This document shows positions 44,342 through 55,800 of a stretch of 64,000 bases of DNA, one piece after another (position 1 is the first letter of the stretch; each line of letters opens with the position of its first letter). The stretch lies in assembly GCA_001403775.1 (NCBI GenBank), contig CYUG01000017.1:496599-560598 (forward strand), written 5' to 3'. The translations under genes and the position numbers were made by a program. Source of the DNA: Dermabacter indicis (GTDB lineage: Bacteria; Actinomycetota; Actinomycetes; Actinomycetales; Dermabacteraceae). Under the pieces are notes generated by a model. The model searched no databases. It was not told the origin of the DNA and worked only from the letters and a program-made list of their open reading frames with translations.

Positions 44342-47149
44342 GTGAAGATTCGATTTGGGTGGCTTGCCGATGGCTCCGCGTGGGCGCCGCGCGGGGCCGG
44401 TGCGGAGCGTTCGTGGGACATGGTCGCGGGCCCCCGTGAACTCGTGGGCGTTCTGCTCACGCGCCTGGGGTTGCTGCATCCTGATACGCCGTATGCGGTG
44501 CGTGTCGCGCATATGCAGCGGCTCATGGGCGAGGTCCATCACCCGTGGTACGAGCGCTCGCGGGAGCGAGATTCGTGGAATACGGCGCGCGCGATGCTTC
44601 GGTTGCGCGATGAAGCACTCGAGGCGGGGTGGAGGCCGCTTGAGTCGGAGGAGTTTGATGGGGTGAGCCATCCGCGCCTCAGTGCACTCGTCTCTCTGGA
44701 ACGGGTCATCAACGTGGGCGTTGCGGGGGTTCCCGGCGCGAATCTTCCGCCGGGTTTTGCCGACGATCTCGCGAGCGTGCACACCGAGCTCGAGGCGATT
44801 GTGGATTCCGGTGAGGCGTGGCCGCTTGGAATCGACGTGATCGAGTGCGCGGAGGAACCCGCGTCGCTCCCCGGGCGTTGGCCCGCGATTTTCGCTCTTC
44901 TTGAACGCTGCGGCGTAAAAATCGAGGTCAGGGAGGCTCATCAAAGGGCGCCGGTGGAACTTTCCCTCGTGCGCGTGCCCCAAGAACTGTCCGCCGGTGA
45001 AATCGCCGCACACATCCTCGAGGAGGAATGCGGGGGTGCAGCCTCCGTGACGGTCCTTGCGGGTCGCGACACGCTCCCGCTCGATCTCTCGCTCGTGCGC
45101 CGGGGTTTGCCGCCCGTCGCGTATAACCCCGAGGCTGCGCCGCGGCTCGCCGCGCAAATCGTGCCGCTTTTTCTCGAGGCAAGCAGTTCCCCCGTGAATG
45201 TGCGGGCGCTCGTGGAGTTTCTCAGTGTCGAGGTGCCGTGTGAAAAAGCTCGGGAAGCAGCGGGGGAGGGGCAAGCGTCGGCCCCCGTACTTCCGCGCAA
45301 GGTCACGCGAGCGCTTCTGCGCGCGCTGGGCACGGAAGCGGGGATTGATACTCGCGACCCGGAATCGGCATTTTCCAAGGCCCTCGTGCAGATCGGCGAG
45401 GATGCCGAAAACGGCGCGCAGAATCTCGCCATCGTGCGGGAGATATGTGCGTTCACTGCGGAAACGCCGAGCGAGGTCATGGAGGTTCGGGACCTCGAGC
45501 GTCGTCTCGCATTCCTCGGCGCGCGCGTGGAGGCAATGCCGCGCGCGGCAGGGCCCGCCAAGAGTGTCATTCGCCAACACCTCTCCGCGCTGCGGGATCT
45601 TCTGGACCTTTCGGGGGCCGAGCGCCTCCAGGAGCGTGAGCTCAGGGAACTCGTGGCGGCATCGGCGCCCTCACCACGATCGGTGCTTGCGCGCCCCTCG
45701 GTAACACCGTGGAACACGGCCGTGAATGAAGCTCACGTTGAAGGGGGAACGGTGCTGTGGTGGGGTGCCGCCGGAGTGCCGAGCCGGCGAAGCGCCACGT
45801 GGGGCAAGTCCGAGATCGAGATTCTCGAGACGGGCGGGGCACGCATTCTCGAAGCGGAGGCTCTCGAAGCGCTCGAGATGGAAACGAAGCTCCGTGCCCT
45901 CGGCAGCGCTACGAGAATCGTTGCCGTGGCGGCTGAGGTCGTCGACGGGGAACACGCGAGCCTCAACCCTGTGCTCGCGCCGCTCGCGAGAGCGTGGCTC
46001 GACGCGAATCCCGATATGAAGGCGCACGATCCCGAGGAGTCGGACCCGACCCGCCACCGCGCGGTGAGTACCGATGCGCGCGCGTGGGCCGCCGCGCAAA
46101 TCGAGTCTGGCCGTCGCAGGAGGCCCGAGGAACTCCGGTTCATGCCACCATCAAGCCTTGCGCGCGAGGTCGCGCCCGGCATGCACCTCATGCCGCACAA
46201 ACTCTCGTACACGCAGCTCGACACTCTCCACCGCGACGCCCTCGCGTGGGTGCTCCGCTACCCGTTCGGTATCAAGCCGGGCAACGCCGCGAGTGTTCCG
46301 AGCGGCAACCGTGCGATCGGCACACTCGTGCACGCCGTGATCGAAACCCTCGTGAAGGAGGGGCGCATTCCCGCGAGTTACGCGATCCCCGAAAGCACAA
46401 TCGACGAGCTCTTCACGCGCCTCGTCCCTCGATTTGCGAGTGACCTCGACCTCCCCGGAAACGAAGCCCAGCGCGCCTACGTTCTGCGCCGCGCGAAAGC
46501 GAGCATCGCCTTGCTGTTTCGCACGCTCAGCACCGCGGGCATCGGCGTGCTCGACATCGAGCACAGGCTCGAGGGCGTGCCGCTCGAGTTCACGATCAAG
46601 GGATCCGACGCTTCCCAGCGCATCACCGTGCCCCTTTCCGGCTCGATCGACTTCGCCGGCATCGACGAGCGCGGTGCACCGGTTCTCCTCGATTTCAAAT
46701 GGACGAATAGCACGTCCCGATACGCGGGCTACGTTGCAGAAAACGCCTCGCTCCAGCTCGCGACCTACGCCTGGGCCTACGGCACGCAGCGAGCTGAGGT
46801 GCGTGAGCCGCGAACCGGGTACTTCATGCTGCGCCAAGGCGAGTTTGTGACGAACGATCGTGGCCTCGGCGGGCGCGGCGCGAGCAGCGAAGGTGGAGCC
46901 CTCGCGCTGTTCGAGAGGTTGCGTGCCACGATCGAGGATGAGCTGAGCGCGATCGCAGCGGGCCACGTCACGAGCGCACTCGGGGATCTCGCTCTCGCAA
47001 GCGGTCTGTCGAACTACGAGACCGCCCACAAGAAAGCCGCAGCGGAACTTGCCGAGGCGCGCGCAGAAACCGGGCGCGTGTTCGTGGATCACAACGCCAC
47101 CTATAGCGACTACTGCCTGCTTACGGGACTCACGGGAGACTACTCATGA
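44342..47149 (+). CDS. PD-(D/E)XK nuclease family protein, AddB-like partner
   Basis: 935 residues, GTG start behind GAGAGGGG. The C-terminal third has a RecB-type nuclease core: LSYTQLDTLHRDALAWVLRYPFG, GNRAIGTLVHAVIETL, GSIDFAGIDERGAPVLLDFKW (Asp and D-x-K, about 769-785) and LQLATYAWAY. The N-terminal part begins SWDMVAGPRELVGVLLTRLGL, similar in layout to AddB-like inactive helicases, but I find no Walker A. The ATG of the helicase gene overlaps its stop, so the two act together, presumably in end resection for recombination or in defence. The dispersed repeat falls in linkers at 45261-45286 and 46601-46615. Confidence 0.75.
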   Translation: MKIRFGWLADGSAWAPRGAGAERSWDMVAGPRELVGVLLTRLGLLHPDTPYAVRVAHMQRLMGEVHHPWYERSRERDSWNTARAMLRLRDEALEAGWRPLESEEFDGVSHPRLSALVSLERVINVGVAGVPGANLPPGFADDLASVHTELEAIVDSGEAWPLGIDVIECAEEPASLPGRWPAIFALLERCGVKIEVREAHQRAPVELSLVRVPQELSAGEIAAHILEEECGGAASVTVLAGRDTLPLDLSLVRRGLPPVAYNPEAAPRLAAQIVPLFLEASSSPVNVRALVEFLSVEVPCEKAREAAGEGQASAPVLPRKVTRALLRALGTEAGIDTRDPESAFSKALVQIGEDAENGAQNLAIVREICAFTAETPSEVMEVRDLERRLAFLGARVEAMPRAAGPAKSVIRQHLSALRDLLDLSGAERLQERELRELVAASAPSPRSVLARPSVTPWNTAVNEAHVEGGTVLWWGAAGVPSRRSATWGKSEIEILETGGARILEAEALEALEMETKLRALGSATRIVAVAAEVVDGEHASLNPVLAPLARAWLDANPDMKAHDPEESDPTRHRAVSTDARAWAAAQIESGRRRRPEELRFMPPSSLAREVAPGMHLMPHKLSYTQLDTLHRDALAWVLRYPFGIKPGNAASVPSGNRAIGTLVHAVIETLVKEGRIPASYAIPESTIDELFTRLVPRFASDLDLPGNEAQRAYVLRRAKASIALLFRTLSTAGIGVLDIEHRLEGVPLEFTIKGSDASQRITVPLSGSIDFAGIDERGAPVLLDFKWTNSTSRYAGYVAENASLQLATYAWAYGTQRAEVREPRTGYFMLRQGEFVTNDRGLGGRGASSEGGALALFERLRATIEDELSAIAAGHVTSALGDLALASGLSNYETAHKKAAAELAEARAETGRVFVDHNATYSDYCLLTGLTGDYS

Positions 47150-50100
47150 CCTTTACCGTCATTACAGCGTCGGCAGGATCCGGCAAAACGTACACGCTCA
47201 CGACCCGCCTCGCGGATGCGCTCGCGGGAGGGGTGTGCACGAGCGAGATCATCGCGACGACCTTCACCACCAAAGCCGCCGCTGAACTGCGTGAACGCCT
47301 CCAACTGCGTCTCCTCGAACTCGGTCACGTGGAGAAAGCCAACGAGATTGGTTCGGCGCTCATCGGCACGGTGAACTCGATCGCCGGGCAGATCGTTCAG
47401 GACTACGCGATTGACCTGGGGCTCAGCCCCGAGCTTCGCGTGCTGAGCGAAGAGGAAAGCGAACTCATTCTCACGGCGTCGATCAACCACACCATCGCGG
47501 AAGTGGAAGAGCGCGAACACGCGTTGCTCGCGAGACTCGGGTACGAGGGGACTCCGGGGCAAAGCGCCAATTCTTTCCAGAGGGAAGAGTCGTGGGCGAG
47601 CGCCGTCAGAGACCTGACGAAGCTCGCGCGCACGAACGCGGTCGGTCCCGCAATGCTCGCGCGCAACGCCGAGGAATCCATCGCGGATTTTCGCGCGATG
47701 ATCGAAGCCGCAGGCTACGAGACTGGACCGGACCAGCGGGAGCAGTGGAGGAGGACCTTCGAAGGCTGCCTCGCGGAGCTCAAGAAAGACCTCGAGGCGG
47801 CCCTCGCAGCGCAGGCCCAGGGCGATGAGCTCACCGAGTGGCCAAGCGACGGCGCACCGATGAAACGCCTCGGATCCACCCTCGGGAACGTCCAGGGTTC
47901 GGTCGTGACGCTCGAGGCGGCCCACCGTCGCATGAGCCGCGATATGAGCGCGGTTCCGTGGCGCGAATGGATGGCGCTCGCCGATGTGAGCGGTATGGCG
48001 GCGTCGCATGGAGGCAAGAAGCCCGGGGCGAGGCCGAAAGCCGTTTTTGCGCCGCTCGCCGCGCTCATCTTGGGCGAAAGCGATGGCGTGGGCGTGCTCG
48101 GCAACGAGGCGTTCCTCGCCGATGTTGAGAGGCTCATTCGCCTCGCGTTTTCGACTGCCGCGCACGCGCTCGAGGCCTATGCCGAGCGCAAGGCTGCCCT
48201 CGGCGTCATGGACTTCGCCGACCAGGAAATCCTCGCACTCGACCTCGTGGGTGATAGAAACCGCGTGCCGGCCTCGCTCAAGAAACGCGTGCGGGCCTCT
48301 CTCAAAGAGCGATTCCGGTTCCTCGCCGTCGATGAATTCCAGGACACCTCGCCGATCCAACTCGAGTTGTTCATGCGGCTCGGTGACCTCGTTGACGACG
48401 TCGTGTGGGTCGGCGATCAAAAACAGTCGATCTACGGTTTTCGCGATGCCGCCCCCGAACTTATGGCGGGCGTCGTGTCCGCCGTGCGCAAGCAGCACGG
48501 CGGTTTCGATGGCGGAAGCGTCGAGGCACTCACGGATTCCTACCGCAGCTCCGCGGCACCGCTCTCCCTCTCGAACGCCCTGTTTACGGCCATTTTCCGC
48601 GACATGGATCCGTTGACCGTCGCTCTCGACATCCCTGCAAAGCGGGAGAGCACGCGGCACGAAGGCGGCATCGAAGTGTGGAAGGGGCCAGAAACCCTGC
48701 CGCGCGCGAAGGATTCGGCGCTGCGAAGCTCGATCGCGACCGGAATCCACGCACTGCTCACCTCGGGCGCCACGCTCGACGGCAAGCCCGTGAAGCCCGG
48801 CGACATCGCCGTCCTCGCGAGGGGCGGCGGGGCGCTTTCCACCGTCACCGATGCGCTCGAAACTCTCGGCATTCCCACGACGGGCACGGAAAGAAACCTC
48901 TGGACGGGCCGCGAAGCGCACTTGATGCGCGCGGGACTCGCCTCGCTTCTCGACCCGAGCGATACGCTCGCGCTCGCCGAACTCGTGAATCTCATCCCCG
49001 AGCACGCCTCGCATGAAACCTGGTTCCAGGAGCTCGGCGCGCTTCCCGATCGCGAGGAGCGCGAGGGTCGCATGAAGGCGTGGCGTGAGGATAAGTCACT
49101 CTTGAGCCTTGAGGCTCTCCGTGCGCGCGCCGCGCAGCTCAGCCCAAGCGAAGTTGTCCTGGCACTCATTGACTCTCTCGAGCTTCCCCGGCGCGCCAAG
49201 CAGTGGAGTGCGACCGAGGACCGCCTCGCCGTGCTCGAGGCCTTTCACGCTCTCGCGCGCACGTACGAAGACGACTGCGCAAGTCGCGGCCGCGCCATGG
49301 GACTTGCGGGTCTTAGCGCTTTCCTTCAAGAGCACGGTCAAGAGCACAAGCTCGCGCATGACCCGAATGCCGTCACCGTGGGCACGATCCACGGAGCGAA
49401 AGGTCTCCAGTGGCCCGTGGTGATCACGATCGTCCCCGACAAGGCCAAAGACGCTCGTGATTCCGTCACGGTGAGACCGAGGCCCGCCGCTGAATTCGAT
49501 GCCGAGCATCCCCTCGAGGGGCGGGGCTTAAGGTTCATTCCGCTTCTCAACGACGCGTTCCCGCCCATGGCGAAAGCCCTCGCTCACAACCCCGACGTCA
49601 CGCGCGCTCGCCTGGAGAATCGCGCCGAGGAAGCCCGAATCCATTACGTGGCACTCACCCGTGCGAAGTACCAGCTCGTGTTCGCTGGTCACAAGGACAT
49701 CGCCGAAACCCTGTACGCGCAGTTCTCGCCCGAGGTCGTCGAAGCAGAAATTGCCGAGGCGGCCTCGTGGACGCCCGATCGGGACGATTCGCCGAAGGCC
49801 GTCAAAGCGCGCAAGGTGGCTTGGGGCGCTAACGCGAAGTACAGCCTCACGGTCGAGGAGGGGTCCGACGGTTGCCCGGCCCTCGTCGTGACCGGGGCTC
49901 GAGTGCCGGAGGGCCTCCCGGGTGAAAGCACGCCACTGTGTGAGTGCGACGTCGACGACGAGAGCAAAGCCCGTGAGTGCACGTGCGCGACGCGTTCATC
50001 GTCGATACCCGTCACGGTTCTCCACCACGAGATACCCGGGGAGCCAAACGACCCCGATGCCCCCTTTGAGCCGTATCGCCAAGAGCGCAGCCCGCTCGCA

Positions 50101-50766
50101 TCAACCCCTGTCGCGGCACCTGCGGGCACGCCGTCGAGCTTCGTTGAGCACGAGGGCGGCCTCTCCGCGAGGTTCGCTGCGAGCGCCGTGTCTTCCGCGG
50201 GTATCGAAGCGCGGGTGACGATCCACGCGAAGCTTGGCGCTCCCCTCGTAGGGGAGGGGGGAGAGCACCGCGAACTCGTCGGTGAAGCGGTCCACGCGTA
50301 CCTCGCGACCCCGTACGCGCAGCTTCCGCGTGCTCGCCAGCTGAGCCTCGCCCGGCGGATCACCGAACGATGGCTTGGTACGGACCCACTACTCAAGGCG
50401 AAGGTCACGCCCGAGGTTGTCGTCGAGGCAGGCGAACGATGGCACGCGTGGTCCGCGCGCGAGTTTCCCGGTCACACGAGCGGCACCGAGGTGCCCATCG
50501 CCTGGTGGAACCCCGAGGGTCAGGCCATGGAGGGCTGGATCGACTCGCTGCTCACCCTTTCCGATGGGCGCAGTGTCGTCGTCGATCACAAAACCAATTC
50601 ACGCACGGACCCGGCCCAGGTCCTCGACTACATCCGCAAAGAGTACGTGGGCCAGCTCGCGACCTACATGAGCGCCCTCGAGGAGCGTACCGGGCGGCGG
50701 CCCGAGTATGCCCTCGTGCACCTCCCGCTCAGCGGGTACGTCGTGAAAGTCGAGGTCAAGGCCTAG
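47146..50766 (+). CDS. UvrD/AddA-like helicase-nuclease
   Basis: 1206 residues. SF1 helicase motifs: Walker A TASAGSGKTYTL (about 6-17), motif Ia TFTTKAAAELRERL, Walker B VDEFQDTSP (about 396), GDQKQSIYGFRDA, and motif V TVGTIHGAKGLQWPVV (about 743). A C-terminal RecB-type nuclease follows: GEAVHAYL, GWIDSLLTLSDGRSVVVDHKT (Asp and D-x-K, about 1127-1148) and GQLATYMSAL. That is the AddA architecture. A disordered acidic insert (about 905-965), which contains CECDVDDESKARECTC, precedes the nuclease. It overlaps its AddB-like partner and converges with the next gene by 11 bases. Confidence 0.85.
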   Translation: MTFTVITASAGSGKTYTLTTRLADALAGGVCTSEIIATTFTTKAAAELRERLQLRLLELGHVEKANEIGSALIGTVNSIAGQIVQDYAIDLGLSPELRVLSEEESELILTASINHTIAEVEEREHALLARLGYEGTPGQSANSFQREESWASAVRDLTKLARTNAVGPAMLARNAEESIADFRAMIEAAGYETGPDQREQWRRTFEGCLAELKKDLEAALAAQAQGDELTEWPSDGAPMKRLGSTLGNVQGSVVTLEAAHRRMSRDMSAVPWREWMALADVSGMAASHGGKKPGARPKAVFAPLAALILGESDGVGVLGNEAFLADVERLIRLAFSTAAHALEAYAERKAALGVMDFADQEILALDLVGDRNRVPASLKKRVRASLKERFRFLAVDEFQDTSPIQLELFMRLGDLVDDVVWVGDQKQSIYGFRDAAPELMAGVVSAVRKQHGGFDGGSVEALTDSYRSSAAPLSLSNALFTAIFRDMDPLTVALDIPAKRESTRHEGGIEVWKGPETLPRAKDSALRSSIATGIHALLTSGATLDGKPVKPGDIAVLARGGGALSTVTDALETLGIPTTGTERNLWTGREAHLMRAGLASLLDPSDTLALAELVNLIPEHASHETWFQELGALPDREEREGRMKAWREDKSLLSLEALRARAAQLSPSEVVLALIDSLELPRRAKQWSATEDRLAVLEAFHALARTYEDDCASRGRAMGLAGLSAFLQEHGQEHKLAHDPNAVTVGTIHGAKGLQWPVVITIVPDKAKDARDSVTVRPRPAAEFDAEHPLEGRGLRFIPLLNDAFPPMAKALAHNPDVTRARLENRAEEARIHYVALTRAKYQLVFAGHKDIAETLYAQFSPEVVEAEIAEAASWTPDRDDSPKAVKARKVAWGANAKYSLTVEEGSDGCPALVVTGARVPEGLPGESTPLCECDVDDESKARECTCATRSSSIPVTVLHHEIPGEPNDPDAPFEPYRQERSPLASTPVAAPAGTPSSFVEHEGGLSARFAASAVSSAGIEARVTIHAKLGAPLVGEGGEHRELVGEAVHAYLATPYAQLPRARQLSLARRITERWLGTDPLLKAKVTPEVVVEAGERWHAWSAREFPGHTSGTEVPIAWWNPEGQAMEGWIDSLLTLSDGRSVVVDHKTNSRTDPAQVLDYIRKEYVGQLATYMSALEERTGRRPEYALVHLPLSGYVVKVEVKA

Positions 50767-52735
50767 CTTCGAGCGCGGGGAGAACCCCGAGCGCTTCGGC
50801 AATCGGAATGGCGCTTGCTGCGGCCCACGCTTGCGGGCGGCAACTCGTCGGATAGGGCAGCGGCTGTTGCACGGCATCCGTCGGATCCCCCGCGAACAGT
50901 TCGGGCAGGCGCCACCCAAAGCTCCGTGCCGCCCGCACGAGCGACCGGGCGATCTGCTGCGCCTCGCGGGTGAAGCCCGCGCGCATCGCCTGGCGCATAA
51001 TGAACGCCGTGTCGTGGCTCCACACGCTGCCGCCGTGATAGCGGGTGGGGAAATAGGCGCCGTTGTCGCTCGAGAGAGTGCGGATGCCGAAGCCCGTGAA
51101 CATCGTCGAGTCCATGAGGCGGTCGATGACCAGGCACTCCTCGTTCTTGTCGAGCAGACCCGTGCCGAGCAGGTGCCCCATGTTGGAGGCCACACCGTCC
51201 ACGGGGCGCTTCTTCCCGTCGAGCGCGAGCGCGATGTAGGCACCCTTGCTGTCCTCGACCCAGAACTGCTCGCGAAACGCGCGCCGGATACCGTCGGACC
51301 TTTCACGCAGCCGCTCGCCGAGCTCACCAGCGCGCTCGTGCCCCCACTTGTCGAGGAGCTTCGCTGCAACCAACCCGGCCTCGTAGGCGTAGCCCTGCAC
51401 CTCGGCGAGGGCGATGGGGCCTTCGGCAATCGTGCCATCCGCGAAGCGCACGGAGTCGCCGGAATCCTTCCAGCCCTGGTTGGCGAGGCCGTGGCCGGAT
51501 TCGTCGATGTATTCGAGGAACAGGTCGCCGTCGGCGTCGGCATGCTCGAGTAGCCAGTCGGCGGCGCGCGCGACATTGTCGGCGAGGTCGCTCACGTCGA
51601 GGCCGAGCTCGGTGACATCGCCCGCGAGGAGGATCCACAGGGGCGTCGCGTCGATCGTGCCGTAGTACACGGGCGGAAGGTACGAATCGCCCATGTCCAT
51701 GCCCACGGCTCGAACCTCGTGGAGTATCTTCCCCGGCTGCTCAGCCGTTTCGATGTTCTTCTCGGTGCCCTGCTGAGTGGCGAGGGTGCGAAGAGTCTGC
51801 GCGGCGAGCTCGGGGGCGAGGGGAGCGAGGAAGTTTGCGGCAATGAGGGAGTCGCGGCCGAAGAGGGTGAAGAACCACGGCGCACCGGCCGCGAGAAACG
51901 CCTGATCTGGATCGTTGTGGCGGGCGAGGCGCAGGCTCGTGAGGTCCGCAAGGGATTGAGTAAGCAGGGTTCCGACGGCCGCCTGCTCATCATCGCGCGG
52001 CTCGTCAAGGTCGAGGCCTGAGCCGAGTTCGGGCTCGGTGACGCCCGTGAATGGTGCGTGCTCGTCGCGCGCGGTCAGCGCCCACGCGAAGGTCGCGGTC
52101 GTGTTCGGCTCGAGGGTCACGCTGAGATGCGCGTGGAGAACCTGAGCTTCGCCGGTGGAGGCGGTGAGTGACGTGTTCTCGCCCTCGACCGTGAGGGTCG
52201 CGTGGGTGCCGTTGCGCCAACTCCACTCGGCAGCGCTGCCGTGAAGGTTCGCGGTAGGGGCAGCTACGGCGAGTTTCGTTGCGAGATGCGGGTCCTTGAC
52301 GGCCGCCATGGGGCTCGCGTCGAGGCCAAGCGCCACGTCGAGCTCGATTGCCACGGGGTGGTCCACCGCGGAGGTCACGGTAAGCGTTTCGCGCACGCCG
52401 TTGATGTGTGCCTCACGCTCGCGCACGAGACGCACAACGGGGTCGACCGGCAGCCCTTCGAGTGAGACAACGTCGATGAAGCGCAGTTTTGTTGCGCCGA
52501 AGCCCTCGAGGCCCAAGTTCGAGAGCTCGCCTTCCGGGAGCTGTTCGAGGACGGCACCGTCGGTGAGCTGCGCGCCGCGAACTGTCACGTCGTAGGTTTT
52601 GATGAGGCGGTCATCCGCGAGGAAAAGCCCCTCGGCGCCTTCGCCCCGCATCGCGCCGCTCGGGGTGGACCATGCGTGAACGGGTGCGGCAAAGACGCCG
52701 CAAAGGTCGTGGACAAAGGGCTGGTGGAGGGGCAT
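50756..52735 (-). CDS. Glycogen-debranching-like amylo-alpha-1,6-glucosidase family protein
   Basis: 659 residues with an N-terminal beta-sandwich domain of the glycogen debranching family (HDLCGVFAAPVHAWSTPSGAM, EGLFLADDRLIKTYDV) and a C-terminal (alpha/alpha)6 barrel with WFFTLFGRDSLIAANFL, SYLPPVYYGTIDATPLWI, GWKDSGDSVRFADGT and HGGSVWSHDTAFIMRQAM. These proteins are annotated as debranching enzymes or glucosidases acting on alpha-glucans. I start at the ATG at 52735 behind AAGGA; longer readings up to 53425 run through the divergent SNF2 gene. Expressed divergently from the SNF2 helicase. Confidence 0.82.
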   Translation of the reverse strand: MPLHQPFVHDLCGVFAAPVHAWSTPSGAMRGEGAEGLFLADDRLIKTYDVTVRGAQLTDGAVLEQLPEGELSNLGLEGFGATKLRFIDVVSLEGLPVDPVVRLVREREAHINGVRETLTVTSAVDHPVAIELDVALGLDASPMAAVKDPHLATKLAVAAPTANLHGSAAEWSWRNGTHATLTVEGENTSLTASTGEAQVLHAHLSVTLEPNTTATFAWALTARDEHAPFTGVTEPELGSGLDLDEPRDDEQAAVGTLLTQSLADLTSLRLARHNDPDQAFLAAGAPWFFTLFGRDSLIAANFLAPLAPELAAQTLRTLATQQGTEKNIETAEQPGKILHEVRAVGMDMGDSYLPPVYYGTIDATPLWILLAGDVTELGLDVSDLADNVARAADWLLEHADADGDLFLEYIDESGHGLANQGWKDSGDSVRFADGTIAEGPIALAEVQGYAYEAGLVAAKLLDKWGHERAGELGERLRERSDGIRRAFREQFWVEDSKGAYIALALDGKKRPVDGVASNMGHLLGTGLLDKNEECLVIDRLMDSTMFTGFGIRTLSSDNGAYFPTRYHGGSVWSHDTAFIMRQAMRAGFTREAQQIARSLVRAARSFGWRLPELFAGDPTDAVQQPLPYPTSCRPQAWAAASAIPIAEALGVLPALEARP

Positions 52736-52864
52736 GTGCTGTCCTTGTGCCGTGTACGGCGGAGAGGAAAATCTGTACCTCACAATTGTGGCGCCCTCGG
52801 CTAGCGAGCAGAAGGGCTCTTGGTGGTCCCACGGCGCCTTTTCCTGGCCTGTACTCTGGAAGTT

Positions 52865-55800
52865 ATGGCTTCTTCCGCGCGCACCCCTCAGCCGCCGTTT
52901 CCTTTCGTGCCGAGGTCCCTCATCGAACCGGTGTTTGGGCGCGTCGTCGTGGAGCGCGCAGCAGATTACGCGAACGACGAGCACATTCGCCTCCCCAACT
53001 GGGTGACGACCTCGACCGGGTCGAAGGGTGAGCTCATCGGCGTTGTGCACGGTCGCGGCCCGGATCCCTACCGTGTGCGGGTGTCGCTCCACCGCGTCGA
53101 CGATGACGAAAGCGACACCGAAGGCGAGCTTCCCCTGTGGATTCCCGTGCAGTCGACATGCTCGTGCCCCGTGGTCATGAACTGCAAGCACGGCGCAGCC
53201 CTTGCCCTGTGGTCGGGTCGGCAGGCGGAGCAGTGGGCTAACGAGCGCCCCGACGAACCCGAGGAGCAGCCCGCCTCGTGGCTCGAGACCCTCGCGCCGC
53301 TTTTGCGTGCGAGTGACGAGGAAACGGAGGACACGACTCCCCTCGCGCTCGGTTTTGACCTCAAGGCCGAGCAGCTCACGAAGACCAGGTTCTCGTGGGG
53401 CTACGAGCCGCTCACGAAGGAGCATCTCGAGGCGGGCAAGGGCGTATACCTGTCGATCCGCCCGCTGCGCCGCGGCAAGCGCAACAACTGGATTAAGTCG
53501 GGGCTATCGTGGCGCACGTTTGAATACCGCATGAACGGGCGCGGCTTCGACCCCGCACATGCTGATTCCCTGACCAGGATTTTTGCGCTTTCGGAAGCGG
53601 ATCGCAGTCACACTGCCGCTGTTGAGCAGTTATGGATCAACCAGTTCCGCTCGCCGATTCTGTGGGAGGCGCTCGTGCGCGCTCGCGAGGCAGGGGTCGC
53701 GTTCGTGGGGCTCGAGAACGTGGGGGAGGTGCGCCTCGGGCAGGGGGCCGACGTTGGCCTCGACTTAAGCGGCGCCGATTCTCTCGCGGTGCGGGCTCTC
53801 GCCCATATCGACGGTGAGCCGCGGCCCGAGGCGCGCATGCTCGGCTCGAACGGCGTGATTGATATTCATCCCGGCAAGCGAAACACATTCGATATTGAGT
53901 TCGCCCCAACCTCCGCGCCCGTGCCGATGCCCGTGCAGCGCCTCCTCGAGGGGCGCACCCGCATCGACGTGCCGAAGGGCGACCGCGAGACCTTCTTCGA
54001 TAGCGCCCTTCCGCGCCTGAGCCGGGTCACGAGCGTCGCGAGCGGCGACGGGAGTGTCACGATGCCCGCGCCGAAGGCCCCCGTGCTCCGCGTCAACGTG
54101 GCCTACAGCGGCGCGAACACGGTCGAGCTCGCATGGTCGTGGTTCTACCCCTCCACTCGGAGTCGTTTCGGCATGTACCAGAAGGGCGGCGCTGGCCGCG
54201 ACAGCGAATACGAGGATGAACTCCTCGCCGAGCTGCGCGAGCTGTGGCCCACGGTGGGTGGGGCCCTTCCCACCGACCGCGCCGCCGAGGGCACCGAGAA
54301 GCTCAGCGACGTGGACACGGCGCTCTTCACCGAGCACGTGCTGCCCGAGCTCGAGGCGATGGAGGGCATCGACGTCACCATCTCAGGCACGCGCCACACC
54401 TATCGCGAGCTCGACGGTGCTCCGTCCGTGCGCGTGAGGCAAACCGAGAATTCCGCAAAGAACGACTGGTTCGATCTTGGCTTTGAGGTCACGCTCGACG
54501 GGAAAACGATCCCGTTCCCCTCTCTTTTCGTGGCGCTCGCGAAGGGGCAGTCGAAGCTCCTTCTCGAGGACCGCACCTATTTCTCGCTCGAGCACCCGGC
54601 TTTCGATGCTCTGCGCGCCCTCATTGCCGAGGGGGAGGCCCTCGCGGAGTGGGAGCCCGAGCGTCAGCAGATCTCGAAGTATCAGGTGGGCTTCTGGGAG
54701 GATCTCGCCGACGCGGCCGATGCCACCGAGGTTGCCGATGGTTGGGAGGCCACCGTCGGAAAACTGAAGAACCTCGAGGCCATCCCGCACACGCCCCTGC
54801 CTACCGGCGTGCATGCCGAGCTGCGTTCCTACCAGCGTGAGGGCTTCGAGTTCCTTGCGCTGCTGTATTCGCTCGGGCTCGGCGGGATTCTCGCGGATGA
54901 CATGGGCCTCGGCAAAACCCTCCAGGCGCTCACGCTTATCCAGCACGCACGGGAGGCGGCGAGTGCGGGAGAGGGGAACGCTCCGGGGATGACGCGCGCG
55001 GGGGAGACCCCCGCCCAGGAGATTTCAGGTCCGAAGCCTGCCGGCCACCCCCGACCTTTCCTTGTTGTGGCGCCGAGCAGCGTCATCGGGGTGTGGCGGG
55101 CAGAAGCCGAGCGTTTCACGCCCAACCTGAAGGTGGCGCTCGTGGATCGCACGAGGCGCGCACGAAAAACGGAGCTGCGGCGCGAAATTGAGGGCGCTGA
55201 CATTGTCGTCACGAGCTACACGATCGCCCGCATCGATTCGGAGGATTTCGCGCGCGAGCAGTTCGCGGGGCTCATCCTCGATGAGGCGCAGTTCGTGAAG
55301 AATCGCGCCTCGCGCGTTCATCAGTCGGTCAAGCGCCTCAAGGCGCCGTTCCGCCTCGCGATCACGGGCACGCCCATGGAGAATTCGCTCGGGGACCTGT
55401 GGGCGATCATGTCGATCGTCGCGCCGGGCGTGCTCGGCCCGCACGTGCAGTTCCGCTCGCACTTCACGCAGCCGATCGAATCGGGTGAGCACCCCGAGAA
55501 AATGCCCGTCCTTCGCCGGAGGCTCCGCCCGTTCATGCTGCGGCGCACGAAGGAACTCGTGGCGAACGACCTCCCGGAGAAACAAGAGCAGGTCGTCAAG
55601 GTCGAGCTCGAGGGCGCGCATCGGCGGATCTACGATTCGGTGCTTCAGCGCGAGCGTAAGAAGGTGCTCGGGCTTATCGACGACATGGACAAGAACCGGT
55701 TCATCGTGTTTCGCTCGATCACGCTCCTTCGGATGCTCGCGCTCGATCCCGCGCTCGTGGACGACGGGGGCGACAAGAACGCGCCATCCACGAAGCTCCA

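Noticed and set aside
52736..53425. N-terminal 230-residue extension of the debranching-like protein
   Set aside because: It would run antisense through the SNF2 gene, and the ATG at 52735 has AAGGA upstream and a conserved start of domain.
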